Positions 22,367 to 31,959 of a DNA stretch of 48,563 bases are shown one piece after another. The stretch is taken from assembly GCF_004359215.1 (NCBI RefSeq), contig NC_090614.1:4522948-4571510 (forward strand), read 5' to 3'. A program made the translations under genes and the position numbers. Position 1 is the first letter of the stretch. Each line of letters begins with the position of its first letter. Origin of the DNA: Bremia lactucae. Lineage: Eukaryota; Oomycota; Peronosporomycetes; Peronosporales; Peronosporaceae. The notes below the pieces were generated by a model. The model saw only the letters and a program-made list of their open reading frames with translations, made no database searches and had not been told where the DNA came from.

Positions 22367-22851
22367 TGTAGCGGAGCTACCTCGCTTCTAAAGTCAGAGG
22401 AAGACTTTCAGACTCAAAGAGTCACTTAGTTCTATTGAACTAATGGGTTTAATAACTCAGGGAGTCGTACAAGCTATTAAAGCATAAGGAATTCTTGTTC
22501 AAGGGATTCAGGGGTTCGTAGAACCAAGTGGCTACTAGTGCCCAAGAGGATTAACCTTTAGATAGGCTTCTATCTCTTATAGAGCAATGCGCAAGTCTTT
22601 GAGGCACTTACCGCTTTAACATCAAAAGGGGAACTGAACTTTATTTAATTATTTAGATCTAAAAACCGTACCCTAGCTAATTAAGAATAGATTTTGGCCG
22701 CCAGATTTATATCTGGCGGTGACCACATTTGTAACCCATAATAAACGGGATTTAAGTAACTAATTATTTTAAAATTAGATAAAAGGGTATTTTACCCATA
22801 AAGTAAATGTACCACAACAACGGTTCTCCAACCGATGTGTGCCCCATTACA
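22367..22851 (-). repeat. Family B 3' LTR, left copy
   Basis: A 485-bp LTR. On the minus strand it begins TGTAATGGGGC and ends CTCCGCTACA. A polypurine tract on the minus strand abuts its start, so this is the 3' LTR of a minus-strand element whose body lies to the right. Confidence 0.85.
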
Positions 22852-22866
22852 CCCTCCCCCATCAGA
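22852..22866 (-). other. Polypurine tract of the left family B element
   Basis: The minus strand reads CTGATGGGGGAGGG directly before the LTR. The same tract precedes the LTR at 25499. Plus-strand DNA synthesis primes at such sites. Confidence 0.75.
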
Positions 22867-22962
22867 CTGTTGACACCGAGTGACAACATTCGCTTCATTT
22901 CCTCTTTGAGGTTGGAACCTAAACAGCTAACCGTTTGGTTGTGTTTTCCATTCCTTTGTCTA

Positions 22963-23896
22963 ATGACAATCAAGCGTGAGTCACAGACTCTGAGCACCTT
23001 CCTCGACGATGAGGGAATGGTGGACTTTGAAAGTCACTCTCAATCAGAGGAGGAGGAAAAAGAGCGGCGTTCGCTCACGCCTTCTCCTCCGGACGAACGT
23101 CGGCGAGCCCCGAATCCGTTCCCAGAACGTGGTGCCGCTGATGTCTTAACTGCATTGAGCAGGACACGGGACCCTGAGTCCAACATCATTACAAATCCGC
23201 TCGATGAAGAGCAAGGAGGGGCAATCCTCATAGAGGAACAAGCTCGTCGTCGAGCTGCCAAGATAGTGAAAGCTAAAGCTCATAGCGAATACAAATTCAC
23301 TCAGCTTAGTGCGGACGAGCGTCTCAAAGACATCGCGGGTCACAGCTTGGACATCTGGACCTCCGGTGACACGGCGAGGACGCCGGAGAAGATCGTTCGA
23401 AGCGGCATTGAGATCATAGATTCACCTATTGCTACTTTTAGTGATGGTCAGCGTCGTTTGACCCGAGTTGACCCTGAGCTTGGCGCTCAAAAACGTCAAC
23501 GGCGTAAGGGAATGTTGCCCAAGAGGTACCTCAAACTCCCAAGAGTTTTCTGAAGAGGGATACCCTAGCCACTTCACCAGATACTGGTATTGGCCCGTAC
23601 GACGACGTCGCTTCAAAATTTCTCCACGTGAAACTGAAGATCCCCCGCGCATCAAGCAGCGCGGGAGGGGGCCGAAACTTCGGCGGAAGCATTTGATGCT
23701 CTAAAGCACGAGGTGCAACTTCTTTGTGAAAGCTTTCTCGGATTGAGTGCTCTTTTGAGGCGGTTCAAAGCGTATTTTGACGCTTAAACGTCAGCAACCT
23801 CGTTTAGAGGGCCAGCTAGACTTCCTAGTGAGGATCCAGCAATCTGCGGCACGACCGCCAGTCTCGGCGCAAGCGCCTTTAAATCCACGTGGGAAG
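22963..23896 (+). CDS. Family B antisense 3' ORF protein, left copy (frame broken after 23553)
   Basis: An open frame of 196 codons from Met at 22963 to 23553, opposite to Pol. It has an acidic/Ser-Pro N-terminus (HSQSEEEEKERRSLTPSPPD), a helical block (PERGAADVLTALSR, LIEEQARRRAAKIVKAKA), and a basic segment VDPELGAQKRQRRK near its end. After a frameshift the coiled coil AEAFDALKHEVQLL is found at about 23675 and fades through stops by 23896. The 3' part overlaps the sense chromodomain at 23517-23625. Conserved blocks recur at 7918-9149, 24081-25387 and 40360-40620. Function is unknown. The layout suggests a nucleic-acid-binding, self-associating accessory protein, but that is inference. The rival view is that it is only a frame shadow near Pol. 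Confidence 0.5.
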
Positions 23897-23975
23897 GGTC
23901 CTGATTTGTTTTAAACAAGCCGATGTGGAGCACTGGGTTGGTACGCAGCTTGCTAAAAAGGTTTAGCGTGTAAAC
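23500..23975 (-). pseudogene. Family B Pol C-terminus: integrase end plus chromodomain, left copy
   Basis: The sense strand of the element. From the right: LVYTLNLFSKLRTNPVLHIG, an integrase C-terminal motif; then DPSHVDLKALAPR and a Pro/Ala-rich linker; then chromodomain residues GQYQYLVKWLGYPSSENSWE at about 23530-23600. Chromodomains tether integrase to chromatin. A frame break separates the linker from the chromodomain. The element enters the N gap at 23981. Confidence 0.75.
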
Positions 23976-23980
23976 TAGGC

Positions 23981-24080
23981 NNNNNNNNNNNNNNNNNNNN
24001 NNNNNNNNNNNNNNNNNNNNNNNNNNNNNNNNNNNNNNNNNNNNNNNNNNNNNNNNNNNNNNNNNNNNNNNNNNNNNNNN
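23981..24080. other. Assembly gap, 100 N
   Basis: Exactly 100 undetermined bases at the centre of a large inverted repeat. A round 100 usually marks a gap of unknown size, so one or two whole pol genes could be missing here. Confidence 0.99.
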
Positions 24081-24470
24081 CACGTGGACTTGAAGGCGCT
24101 TGCGCCGAGACAGGCGGTCGTGCCGCAGATCGCTGCATCCTCATTAGGATGTCCAGCTGGCCCTCTAAACGAGGCTGCTGACGCTCCAGCGTCGAAAGAC
24201 GGTCCCAAACCGCCTCAACAGTGCTCTCAACCCGAGCAAGGACCTCACGAAGAAGTTGCATCTCGTGCCGTAGATCATCAAATGCTTCCGCCGAAATTTC
24301 GGCTCCCTCCCGCGCTGCATGATGCGAGGGGGAACCTTCAGTTTTATGTGGAGAAACTTTTAAGGCGACGTCGTCGTGAGGGTCAATACCAGTATCTGGT
24401 GAAGTGGCTAGGGTACCCTTCCTGAAAACTCTTGGGAGTTCGAGGTACCTTTTCGGCAAGATTGCCCGTA
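24081..24470 (+). pseudogene. Family B Pol C-terminus: linker plus chromodomain, right copy
   Basis: HVDLKALAPRQAVVPQIAAS continues through a Pro/Gln/Ser linker to FYVEKLLRRRRREGQYQYLV, KWLGYPS, then a TGA, and ENSWEFE. This is a chromodomain of the chromovirus type with one nonsense codon. It is in the opposite orientation to the left copy. Both copies approach the gap at nearly the same Pol residue. Confidence 0.8.
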
Positions 24471-25387
24471 CGCCGTTGACGTTTTTGAGCGCCAAGCTCA
24501 GGGTCAACTCGCGTCAAACGACGCTTCCCACCACTAAACGTTGGATTACGTGGATCTGAAGCCTCAGTGCGGCTTCGATCCTTGGTTGTACGGTCAGCCG
24601 AAGCATTGAAATATTGGCTAGGCCTTTCTTCGTTATGTGGCATGAATGCCGAACGTAAGTGGCCTTTGGCCTTAAGCTTAGCAAAGTCGAAGCGAAGCTT
24701 CCGTTCCAAACGAACATCACCTCAATCCGCAGACTCTCTGATATTCCAGATATTACGGAGTTTGCGGGCCCGGTGAACCCATTTCTCAAATGAGACTTCG
24801 TTTTCAGTTCATGTTTCGTTTGGAAACAAAATGATCAGAATTTTTCTCATGGGGTCACCGAAGCCATACGGGCTTGATCACGTAAACGCGTCAGATACTG
24901 GCTTCGCGTCATTACCTTCAGCGTAAGGTATTGCTCATGAAGAGCGTCGCGAGCAGCGTTCTCCTCCGGCGTCCTCGCCGGGTCACCAGAGATCCAGATG
25001 GCCAAGCTATGACCCGCTATCTCTTTGAGACGCTCGTCCGCACTAAGCGAGTGAATCTATATTCACTATGAGCCTTAGCTTTCGCTATTTCGGCAGCTCG
25101 ACGACGAGCTCTTTCCTCTATGAGGATTATCTGCTCTTGCTCTTCATCGAGCGGATTCGTAATAATGTTGGTCTCAGGGTCCCGTGACCTGCTTAATGCT
25201 GTTAAGACATCAGCGGCACCACGTTCTGGGAACGGATTCGTGGCATGCCGACGTTTGTCCGGAGGAGAAGGCGTGAGCGAACGCCGCTCTTTTTCCTCCT
25301 CCTCTGATTGAAAGTGACTTTCAAATTCCACCATTCCTCATCGTCGAGGAGGGTGCTCAGAGTCTGTGACTCACGATTGATTGTCAT
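24081..25387 (-). pseudogene. Family B antisense 3' ORF, right copy (frameshifted)
   Basis: Starts at Met 25387 (MTINRESQTLSTLLDDE), with frame shifts near 25330, 25030, 24790 and 24500. Blocks in order are SHFQSEEEEKERRSLTPSPP; PERGAADVLTALSRSRDPET; a helical stretch HSLAIWISGDPARTPEENAA with DALHEQYLTLKVMTRSQYL; ERKLRFDFAKLKAKGHLRS; VDPELGAQKRQRRTGNLAEK; and the C-terminal coil LRHEMQLLREVLARVESTVE continuing to LDILMRMQRSA. The coil lies opposite the integrase-chromodomain linker. If the frames are sequencing or age damage, the parent protein would be near 430 residues. It gives the best view of the family B antisense protein, although it is itself broken. Confidence 0.55.
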
Positions 25388-25486
25388 CAGACAAAGGAAT
25401 GAAAAACACAACCAAACGGTCAGCTGATTAGGTTCCAACCTCAAAGAGGAAATGAAGCGAATGTTGTCATCCGGTGTCAACAGTCT

Positions 25487-25498
25487 GATGGGGGAGGG
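25487..25498 (+). other. Polypurine tract of the right family B element
   Basis: GATGGGGGAGGG directly precedes the LTR start at 25499, as in the left copy. Confidence 0.75.
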
Positions 25499-25986
25499 TG
25501 TAATGGGGCACACATCGGTTGAAGAACCGTTGTTGTGCTAGATTTACTTTATGGGTAAAATCCCCTTTTATCTAAATTTTAAATAGTTAGTTACTTAAAT
25601 CCCATTTATTATGGGTAATAAATGTGGTCGCCGCCAGATATAAATCTGGCGGCCAAAATCTATTTTTTTAATTAGCTAGGGTAAGGTTTTTAGATTTAAA
25701 TAATTAAATAAAGTTCAGTTCCCCTTTTGATCTTAAAGCGTTAAGTGCCTTCCTAAGGCTTGCGCATTGATCTGTAAGAGATAGTAGCCTTTATAAGGTA
25801 TATCCTCTTGGGCACTAGTTGCCACTTGGTTCTACGAACCCCTGAATCCCTTGAACTAGAATTCCTTAAGCTTTGATAGGTTTTACGACTCCCTGAGTTG
25901 TTAAACCCATTAGTTTAATAGAAATAAGTGACTCTTTGAGTCTGAAAGTCTTCCTCTGACTTTAGGAGCGAGGTAGCTCCGCTACA
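25499..25986 (+). repeat. Family B 3' LTR, right copy
   Basis: A 488-bp LTR that begins TGTAATGGGGC and ends CTCCGCTACA. It is almost the exact reverse complement of 22367-22851. Its right end is joined directly to the middle of a family A integrase at 25987, so this element inserted into, or recombined with, family A DNA. Confidence 0.85.
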
Positions 25987-27624
25987 GACTTCGACTTTGG
26001 TTTTTCCGAAGACAATCACAAAAACAATGGAATTCTTGTTTTTGTAGACAGATTCAGCAAGATGGTACATCTTGCTGCAGTACCAGAGTCGATCACGGCT
26101 CCGGGTTGTGCCCGTGTCTTTATCGACACGGTATTCAAACTCCACGGGTTACCCCGTGATTTGGTTTCGGATAGAGATCCATGGTTAACGGCTGACTTTT
26201 GGCAATCCGTGTTCCGATCTCTCGGAACACGGCTGACTATGTCAACTTCTGATCATCCAGAGACAGATGGTTAGACGGTACGCGTAAATTGCGTCCTCGA
26301 CGAGATACTTCGAGGTAACGTCCAATCGTATCCAAATTAGAGCGAGTTCATACCGATAGTGGAATTTGCCATCAATAATTCGGTGCATGCGTCTACAACG
26401 CATACACTGTTCTTCGTAAATGGCTTACGCCATCCACGTATACCCACCTAATTAGAGGGATCATCTAGTTTAAGGGGGGGGGGGACTCGCACGAGCAAAA
26501 CCATTTCTAGCTCATCCTCGTCACGCGTCGAAGTTACCAACAACGCGAATGATGTCGATGTCACAGCAATCGACATCGAAGATGAGAAAAATCTCATGGC
26601 AGTGCAAACAAAGCGTACTGAAAAAGACAAAAACTAATGAGTTACCACAGCAATTTCTGCTGACTCGAGAATCAGTAATACGTTTCGTACAAAATTCCAT
26701 TCCTAACGCAGTGGGACGTCAGAAACGGAACGCAGACAAACATGGAAGACAAAACCTTCTTTCACTTAAAGTTAATGACCTTGTACTACTATCTACGATA
26801 AATTTACCTTCACTAATGTGGGAAGCAGTAAGCTACTACCTCAGTTCATTGGGTCTTTTCGTGTACTGCATCGCAGAGGCAATGCGTTCCCAAAAAATTG
26901 CCACGTAGGATGCGAACGCATTCTACATTTTACGTTGGTCGGCTCCGCCCGTACCATCAGTACGCGGTTTCTTCCGAGGACGGATCTGACCACCCTTTTC
27001 AAGAATCCCTAAAAGATTCTTCTGGTTACGAGCCAGATTCTCATGCTGAATCTGGAATTCTCATGTCTGGTCCAAAGACTCTCGAAACCGCGATGAGTTG
27101 ACGATAGCTCATAACGAAGAGTGTGATAATTTGATCGTACTCCAACATGAAGTACGCACTCTTCGAACGGTCTTCCAACCGTTCGATATGGTGAGCCTGC
27201 ACCGTCTGCTCTAACGAGCGACGCTTACCGCGCTCGTGATCAAATCCTTCCTCCAAATCATGGAGGAAGCGATGGAGTTTGTCGATCTTTGACTCTAGAT
27301 CCGACACATGGGTCGGATCTAATTTTCCCTTCTCCGCCACAAGCGTTAGCGAATTCCCACCGTGGTCAACGTTTCCTTGTGGAACGTATCCAAGACCACC
27401 GTGATGTGAAATGGCCGCAAACGAGTTATCTTGTTCGCTGGCGCGGTTATCCACCTTCACATGACAGCTGGGAACCTCGTTCCCAGCTGATTGTTAACGT
27501 TGAGGGCCTCGTCTGTCAGTATGATAAGACCCATCCGGTGGATCAGAAGGTCCATCGGAGAACACGCGCCCTTGGCTCTTGCAAATCGATTGCAAAACGT
27601 CCATCGCCTCGCGCATCTCGATAG
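25987..27624 (+). pseudogene. Family A Pol C-terminal half: integrase core, C-terminal domain, chromodomain
   Basis: NNGILVFVDRFSKMVHLAAV with FKLHGLPRDLVSDRDPW and MSTSDHPETDG is the integrase core, and the second catalytic Asp is in SDRDP. Stops follow (for example after ETDG) and a run of 11 G lies near 26474-26484. The integrase C-terminal domain is recognisable as FYVGRLRPYHQYAVSSEDG near 26930. After a linker, the ORF 27289-27624 has a chromodomain at about 27370-27528 (RFLVERIQDHRDV, TSYLVRWRGYPPSHDSWEPR). The 5' part of Pol is replaced by the family B LTR. Compact chromodomain placement after integrase marks this as a chromovirus-type element. Confidence 0.85.
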
Positions 27625-28601
27625 AGATGCGAGCCCTTCCCCAGGGTGAAGAAAGGGTATGAGACATTCACTTTTACCCTCTTCGAGTTGTCAACACAAC
27701 ACGGACAGGGATCACCACACGTGAGGCATGGAAGTCCTGTCTCACGTGACAATCGATGCAATAATACCTTGCACCGGCTGGAATTCGTTTCTCAAACTTA
27801 ACGCGATTCGCGTTATATTTTTAAAGCCAGGCTTCGCGTCCAATATCTTTGACATTGCGAATGAACGCGCTCCAGGCTTGCAAAAGCGAGACTTTATCTC
27901 GCTCATTGTTGCCACTAAACCATCGATGCTTAAGAAAAACATCAAGAAAAAAATCTTCCTCAGCGCGAAAGTTCTTCGCGCTGGGATCAAGGCCACGTAG
28001 CTTTGTCGCAACAAATAAGGGATGTATATTGTGAGAAGTTGTCTCTCCAGACAAGCTTTTGATAAGCCGTTCTGGCAAAAGCCACGGCTTCTTTTCTGGG
28101 GCGAGATGATACATTTTACTGTCTTCACTCCCGTAATGGTACCCACGGAAGCAGGGGTACCACAAGAACTTTTCTTACGATGGCTTACGCCATCGTCATC
28201 ACCTTGCACATAACAGGTGCAGGTGACCGTACGGGAGACGGAACGGGCGATGAGGGATCATCCTCATCGTCGGATCCAAATAGACTATTAACTCGTCTAT
28301 CAGAATGAGCCCTCTCATTCGAAGGCTCATAGTCAACCGCCTGACGTCTATCAGGCGACTGTTCCATTCTCCCCAAGTCGGCCATTTCGTCTGACTCGCA
28401 TTCGTAGTCGACCTCCAAAGAGGGGTCGTATTCACGTGGTGAATCACCACGTGCACTCGCAACATCTAGTGTTGTGCGAGTGGAAGATACTACGGCAGAC
28501 GTTCCGTCTGCCGCAAGAGATAACAGTGCGTCACCCGCGGCTGCACGAACCGCAGCCGAAGGCGCAGCACTATCGACACCCCGCATGAGTTTATTCTTCA
28601 T
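27041..28601 (-). pseudogene. Family A antisense 3' ORF, copy 1
   Basis: On the strand opposite Pol. It starts MKNKLMRGVDSAAPSAAVRA at 28601, about 100 bases inside the polypurine tract. Blocks in order are AAAGDALLSLAADGTSAVVS; an acidic part ECESDEMADLG and GSDDEDDPSSPVPSPV; PARRTFALRKIFF; and the Cys cluster CLTCGDPCPCC at 27699-27731 (CxxCx3CxCC). These are followed by KVDNRASEQDNSF, opposite the chromodomain, and a coiled coil DLESKIDKLHRFLHDLEEGF to HHIERLEDRS. Frameshifts occur near 28200 and 27740 and between the Cys cluster and 27460. Three more copies exist at 33403, 39538 and 48352. It is not a known domain to me. Zinc binding and dimerisation are inferences. Confidence 0.55.
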
Positions 28602-28705
28602 GCGATGGAATTTAAAATGATGGTTCTGACCAATCAACATCATTTTAAATTAAGTGGTCACATAGTGACCACTCCATCCAATGACAGTGAGAGTGCTTGT
28701 CGTTT

Positions 28706-28718
28706 AAAGGAGGGGTGA
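28706..28718 (+). other. Family A polypurine tract
   Basis: AAAGGAGGGGTGA abuts the LTR start at 28719. Equivalent tracts lie at 39671-39683 and, on the minus strand, at 48232-48244. It fixes the sense orientation of the element as plus here, the same as the chromodomain. Confidence 0.8.
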
Positions 28719-29167
28719 TGTAACGGGGTGTATCGTTACATGAAATTAACACTTACAGGTTTTTAATTGATATATTATCTAAAGGGTAGATAATATTTGG
28801 AGGATATTACTTTATATAGTAATTTCCTGAATTCTTATCCATAAATATGTATAGACCATTATATCTACTATTCCGCAGACTAATCAGCTGTAGATGTAAA
28901 CAGAAGAGAGAGACAGATAAGATAAGATAAGAATTCAATTGCATGTTTAGTATTAGTTTATAATTAAGTTAGAGTTAACAGATAGAAAGAAGAGATACTT
29001 AATTATATTAATGCAGTTTTCATTTCCCTCTTTAAGCTAGTTACCTTAAAGAGAAGTCTTCCTCTACACGTACTAGTGTACGTGAAATAATGTAAGGCAC
29101 CACTCGCAACTGAAGCAGTGTGAAGTGGACTTGTACTGAAGCAGTGCAAGTCGCAGTCCCCGTTACA
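28719..29167 (+). repeat. Family A 3' LTR
   Basis: A 449-bp LTR that begins TGTAACGGGGTGTATCG and ends CCCCGTTACA, so the first ten bases at both ends are perfect inverted repeats. It is preceded by the polypurine tract and followed by unrelated DNA. The last ~100 bases hold the stem-loop cluster shared by all copies. Confidence 0.9.
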
Positions 29168-30763
29168 GATTGGCGTTTAGCCCCATCTTATCAGTAGTGG
29201 CTGCGTTACTCCGCGGTACGACTTGTCAATTTATTGTGAATGGATACCGCTTGCATTGACGTGAAGTTTACTGTGGAATTCGACAAGGATGCCCCCTAGA
29301 CAGTGTATATCGAGTGATCGGGGGGGGGTCATTCGTGGGGTGCCTCTCTCCGCTGTGGGAAGGACTACTGAGCTCAAACTCTCGGGCTGCGCTGACGATA
29401 CTGCTGTATAACTCCGCGATCGGTCTGCAGTCACGACGGTTGTTACTTTTCTCGACGATTTCGCTAACGCAACATGTAGGGTCTCCTAATAAATCGAGCG
29501 AAATCAATGGTCATTGAGCTGAACCCTCGCTAATGAGCACTGCTCAGCTCACATGTGGCCTCTCTCTCTCCAGTCTTCAAGTGAATCTTGCTGGTATTTT
29601 GGTGTTCTGGTGGGGCAATAGGACGCGGTGGCTGAAATTGCAATAAGTGCATACATTCTCTCTGGATCCGGCTTGTACCAGGCCGAGAGAAGACTCACAC
29701 GGTGAAACAGCGGCTCGGCTTGCTAGTGCCGTCGCAGTGCCAAAAATAACCTTCTTAGAACGCCATTGTTGGCCACCTCCTGCAGTAATTACCCGGTTGC
29801 ACAGCTTCATTTGGACTGTCTGGGGTGTCCGTCATGGCAAGAGGTCCCGACCCTGGGTCCCTTCTGAAATGGGTGCATTACTGATACAGCAGGGTGTGAC
29901 TAGCGGTACCGTTTATTCGAACGGAACTGATGACTATGGCGGCGACAGCAGTCGGACAGTGGGCTGCTACTGCTTTTTCGAGAGATTTACTGATTGGTGA
30001 CTTTTTATGGGGCTCCATTGCGTGGGGTTTGGCTTACATCATGCCTTGTTGGACGGAAGACAAGCACCCTAAATATCGTGCGAATCTATAATTAAACGGA
30101 TCCGAAATTGTTGGTATTTAAGTGGATCGATATGCCCGCCTTGAGCCGGGGTCATTGATTGCGTTCTCGACAAGGCGCACCTGTTTCACGACTGGCTTCT
30201 TAATAGTGAGTGACTCATTTTTTTTCTGAACTCGCCAATTTTGGCGATTGCATGCCAAGACAGACCATTTCGTGTGGTCTGTGACGTCTCGATACGAATT
30301 GAAAACAGTCTCGTCGATGCTTGCATGCGATTTAAGCGCGTCTACGGCCAGTCGGACCCCTGTCAACTTTGGCGCGCATTCAGCGCTCACGCGCGTTGTA
30401 CACGTTTGGGCTGGACGTCGAAGATGGCGGCCACAACGCAGAAACGTCCAACTGATTTTCTCCCGACGGCGTTATGCTAAAAGTATTAGATTCTCGGTGA
30501 AGGCCAGGCGAAGGCAAACTTTTTCTAAATCTCGGAAGGCACACCGTTGATTACATGGAGAGATATCCGGCGGATAAGAGCGTCATTTCCGACCACCGCA
30601 CAGACGCTGTATTGTCGGAAGAGTAACAGCTTTCCGCTCTAGGATTGGTTTACCCAAGATCTGTTGTGCCCAGTTACAGAGTTTTTGTCTGCTATTCCTG
30701 CGATGGCAAGTCATGTTTCTGGACCTACCCTAGGAAAGAGAAAAACGAATGATTAAAGAATTC
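29168..30763. other. Unidentified sequence, possibly a degraded DNA transposon
   Basis: The minus strand at 29577-29810 contains VCTYCNFSHRVLLPHQNTK followed by IPARFT, which has the look of a BED-type zinc finger of hAT-like transposases (C-x2-C then an aromatic/basic strand). Further minus-strand frames at 29231-29507 and 30118-30390 have no motif I can place. All are short and interrupted. I treat it as unassigned. Confidence 0.25.
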
Positions 30764-31037
30764 TATAATAAAACTCGCACCAGACGCGTTTCGTCTTTGG
30801 CTTTATCAATCTAGAAGTAAGATCATGCTGTATCCTGCGCTAATCAAACTATGAACCTTCTAAAATTTTAGTGTAACCACACATACACTAAAATTTTAGA
30901 AGGTTCATAGTAGTGTAACCACACATACACTAAAATTTTAGAAGGTTCATAGTTTGATTAGCGCAGGATACAGCATGATCTTACTTCTAGATTGATAAAG
31001 CCAAAGACGAAACGCGTCTGGTGCGAGTTTTATTATA
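30764..31037. repeat. Perfect inverted repeat, 112-bp arms, 50-bp spacer
   Basis: The left arm 30764-30875 is the exact reverse complement of the right arm 30926-31037, with no mismatch found by hand. The spacer 30876-30925 contains an extra copy of the inner arm end (TACACTAAAATTTTAGAAGG and TTCATAG), so a 42-base unit is also tandemly repeated. The transcript would form a very stable hairpin. It could be a foldback or MITE-like element or a recent inverted duplication. Confidence 0.9.
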
Positions 31038-31955
31038 TTTTAAATTTTAGATTTTCTGACATTAGCTATTTATAAAAAAGAATCTATAACTACCAACCCT
31101 GGCAGCTGGGGCGGCCCGGATAAAAAAAAGTTTTTTTAAATTCATAACTAGTTTCGTTTTAATAATATTATTTCCCCCATGTCCGGTTGGTATGTTGATC
31201 CAAGAAATCGTCGAGCCGATCGACAAAGGAAGGTTCTGGCCCTGGCTGTGTGTACCTTCTGTGACAAAGACGAATCGTCCGTTCGGCTGAGGCGCTCGAC
31301 CCAGATTGTAACGGGCTACAACGTCCGTCACTAGCTCACACAAAACGCTTGAGGAAGCCTCCAGCCCAAGTATTATGTATGAAGTGAAGAAATTTAAAGA
31401 CTCGTACTCGTTACGAAGATTTTTTAATGGTACTAAGTACGACCGTGTTCCCGCCTTCCGGGAACCACTCATTTTCAGTAATTAATCATTGGTCGATATT
31501 GGGTCTTAAGTCTCAGTAATGAATCGATAAAAATTGTTACGATGTAACCGCTTGTCTACGAATGCAATTGTATATTTTGTTTGTGGTAATTCTGTAATGT
31601 GGCCCATTAGACAGATGGCATGTAGGGTCGTCGATACGACAAAATACCATACTCTCGAGCTGCTGGGAGCACCGCAGCCTGAGCGCTGTCGAATCTGCTC
31701 ATGGGTTGTAAGATATTTTAATAGCATCCCATAAAGTTGGCGTTATTCTCGGTAGGTCTATGCAAAACAACCATACGTGTAGGTTAGCCTCCGTGAAAAG
31801 GCCGAGCCATCGCCACCGTTCAAGCAGATGCTCCCAGTGACGACGTGCACTAGATCCTAAAATTGATAAATGTTTTGGTTTCATTTTCTCATCCCTTTTT
31901 TATATTTATATATATTTCAATATTATTTTTCATTGATAAGACGGGCAACTCTTTG
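31038..31955 (-). other. Unidentified interrupted minus-strand coding-like sequence
   Basis: Three consecutive minus-strand frames (31699-31884, 31506-31727 and 31062-31472) read like a broken gene, with segments such as HVWLFCIDLPRITPTLWDAI and VFCRIDDPTCHLSNGP. I do not recognise the family. A transposase is possible from context, as the sequence abuts the palindrome. Confidence 0.25.
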
Positions 31956-31959
31956 CGCA

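Noticed and set aside
26474..26484. Run of 11 G
   Set aside because: Lies in a dead integrase. Probably replication slippage or a sequencing error; no G-quadruplex series around it.
28185..28718. Reading the antisense ORF as gag of an element whose 5' LTR is 28719-29167 on the minus strand
   Set aside because: The chromodomain, polypurine tract AAAGGAGGGGTGA and LTR start all point to plus-strand sense. The real family A gag with a PBS lies next to the other end of the LTR at 1505.
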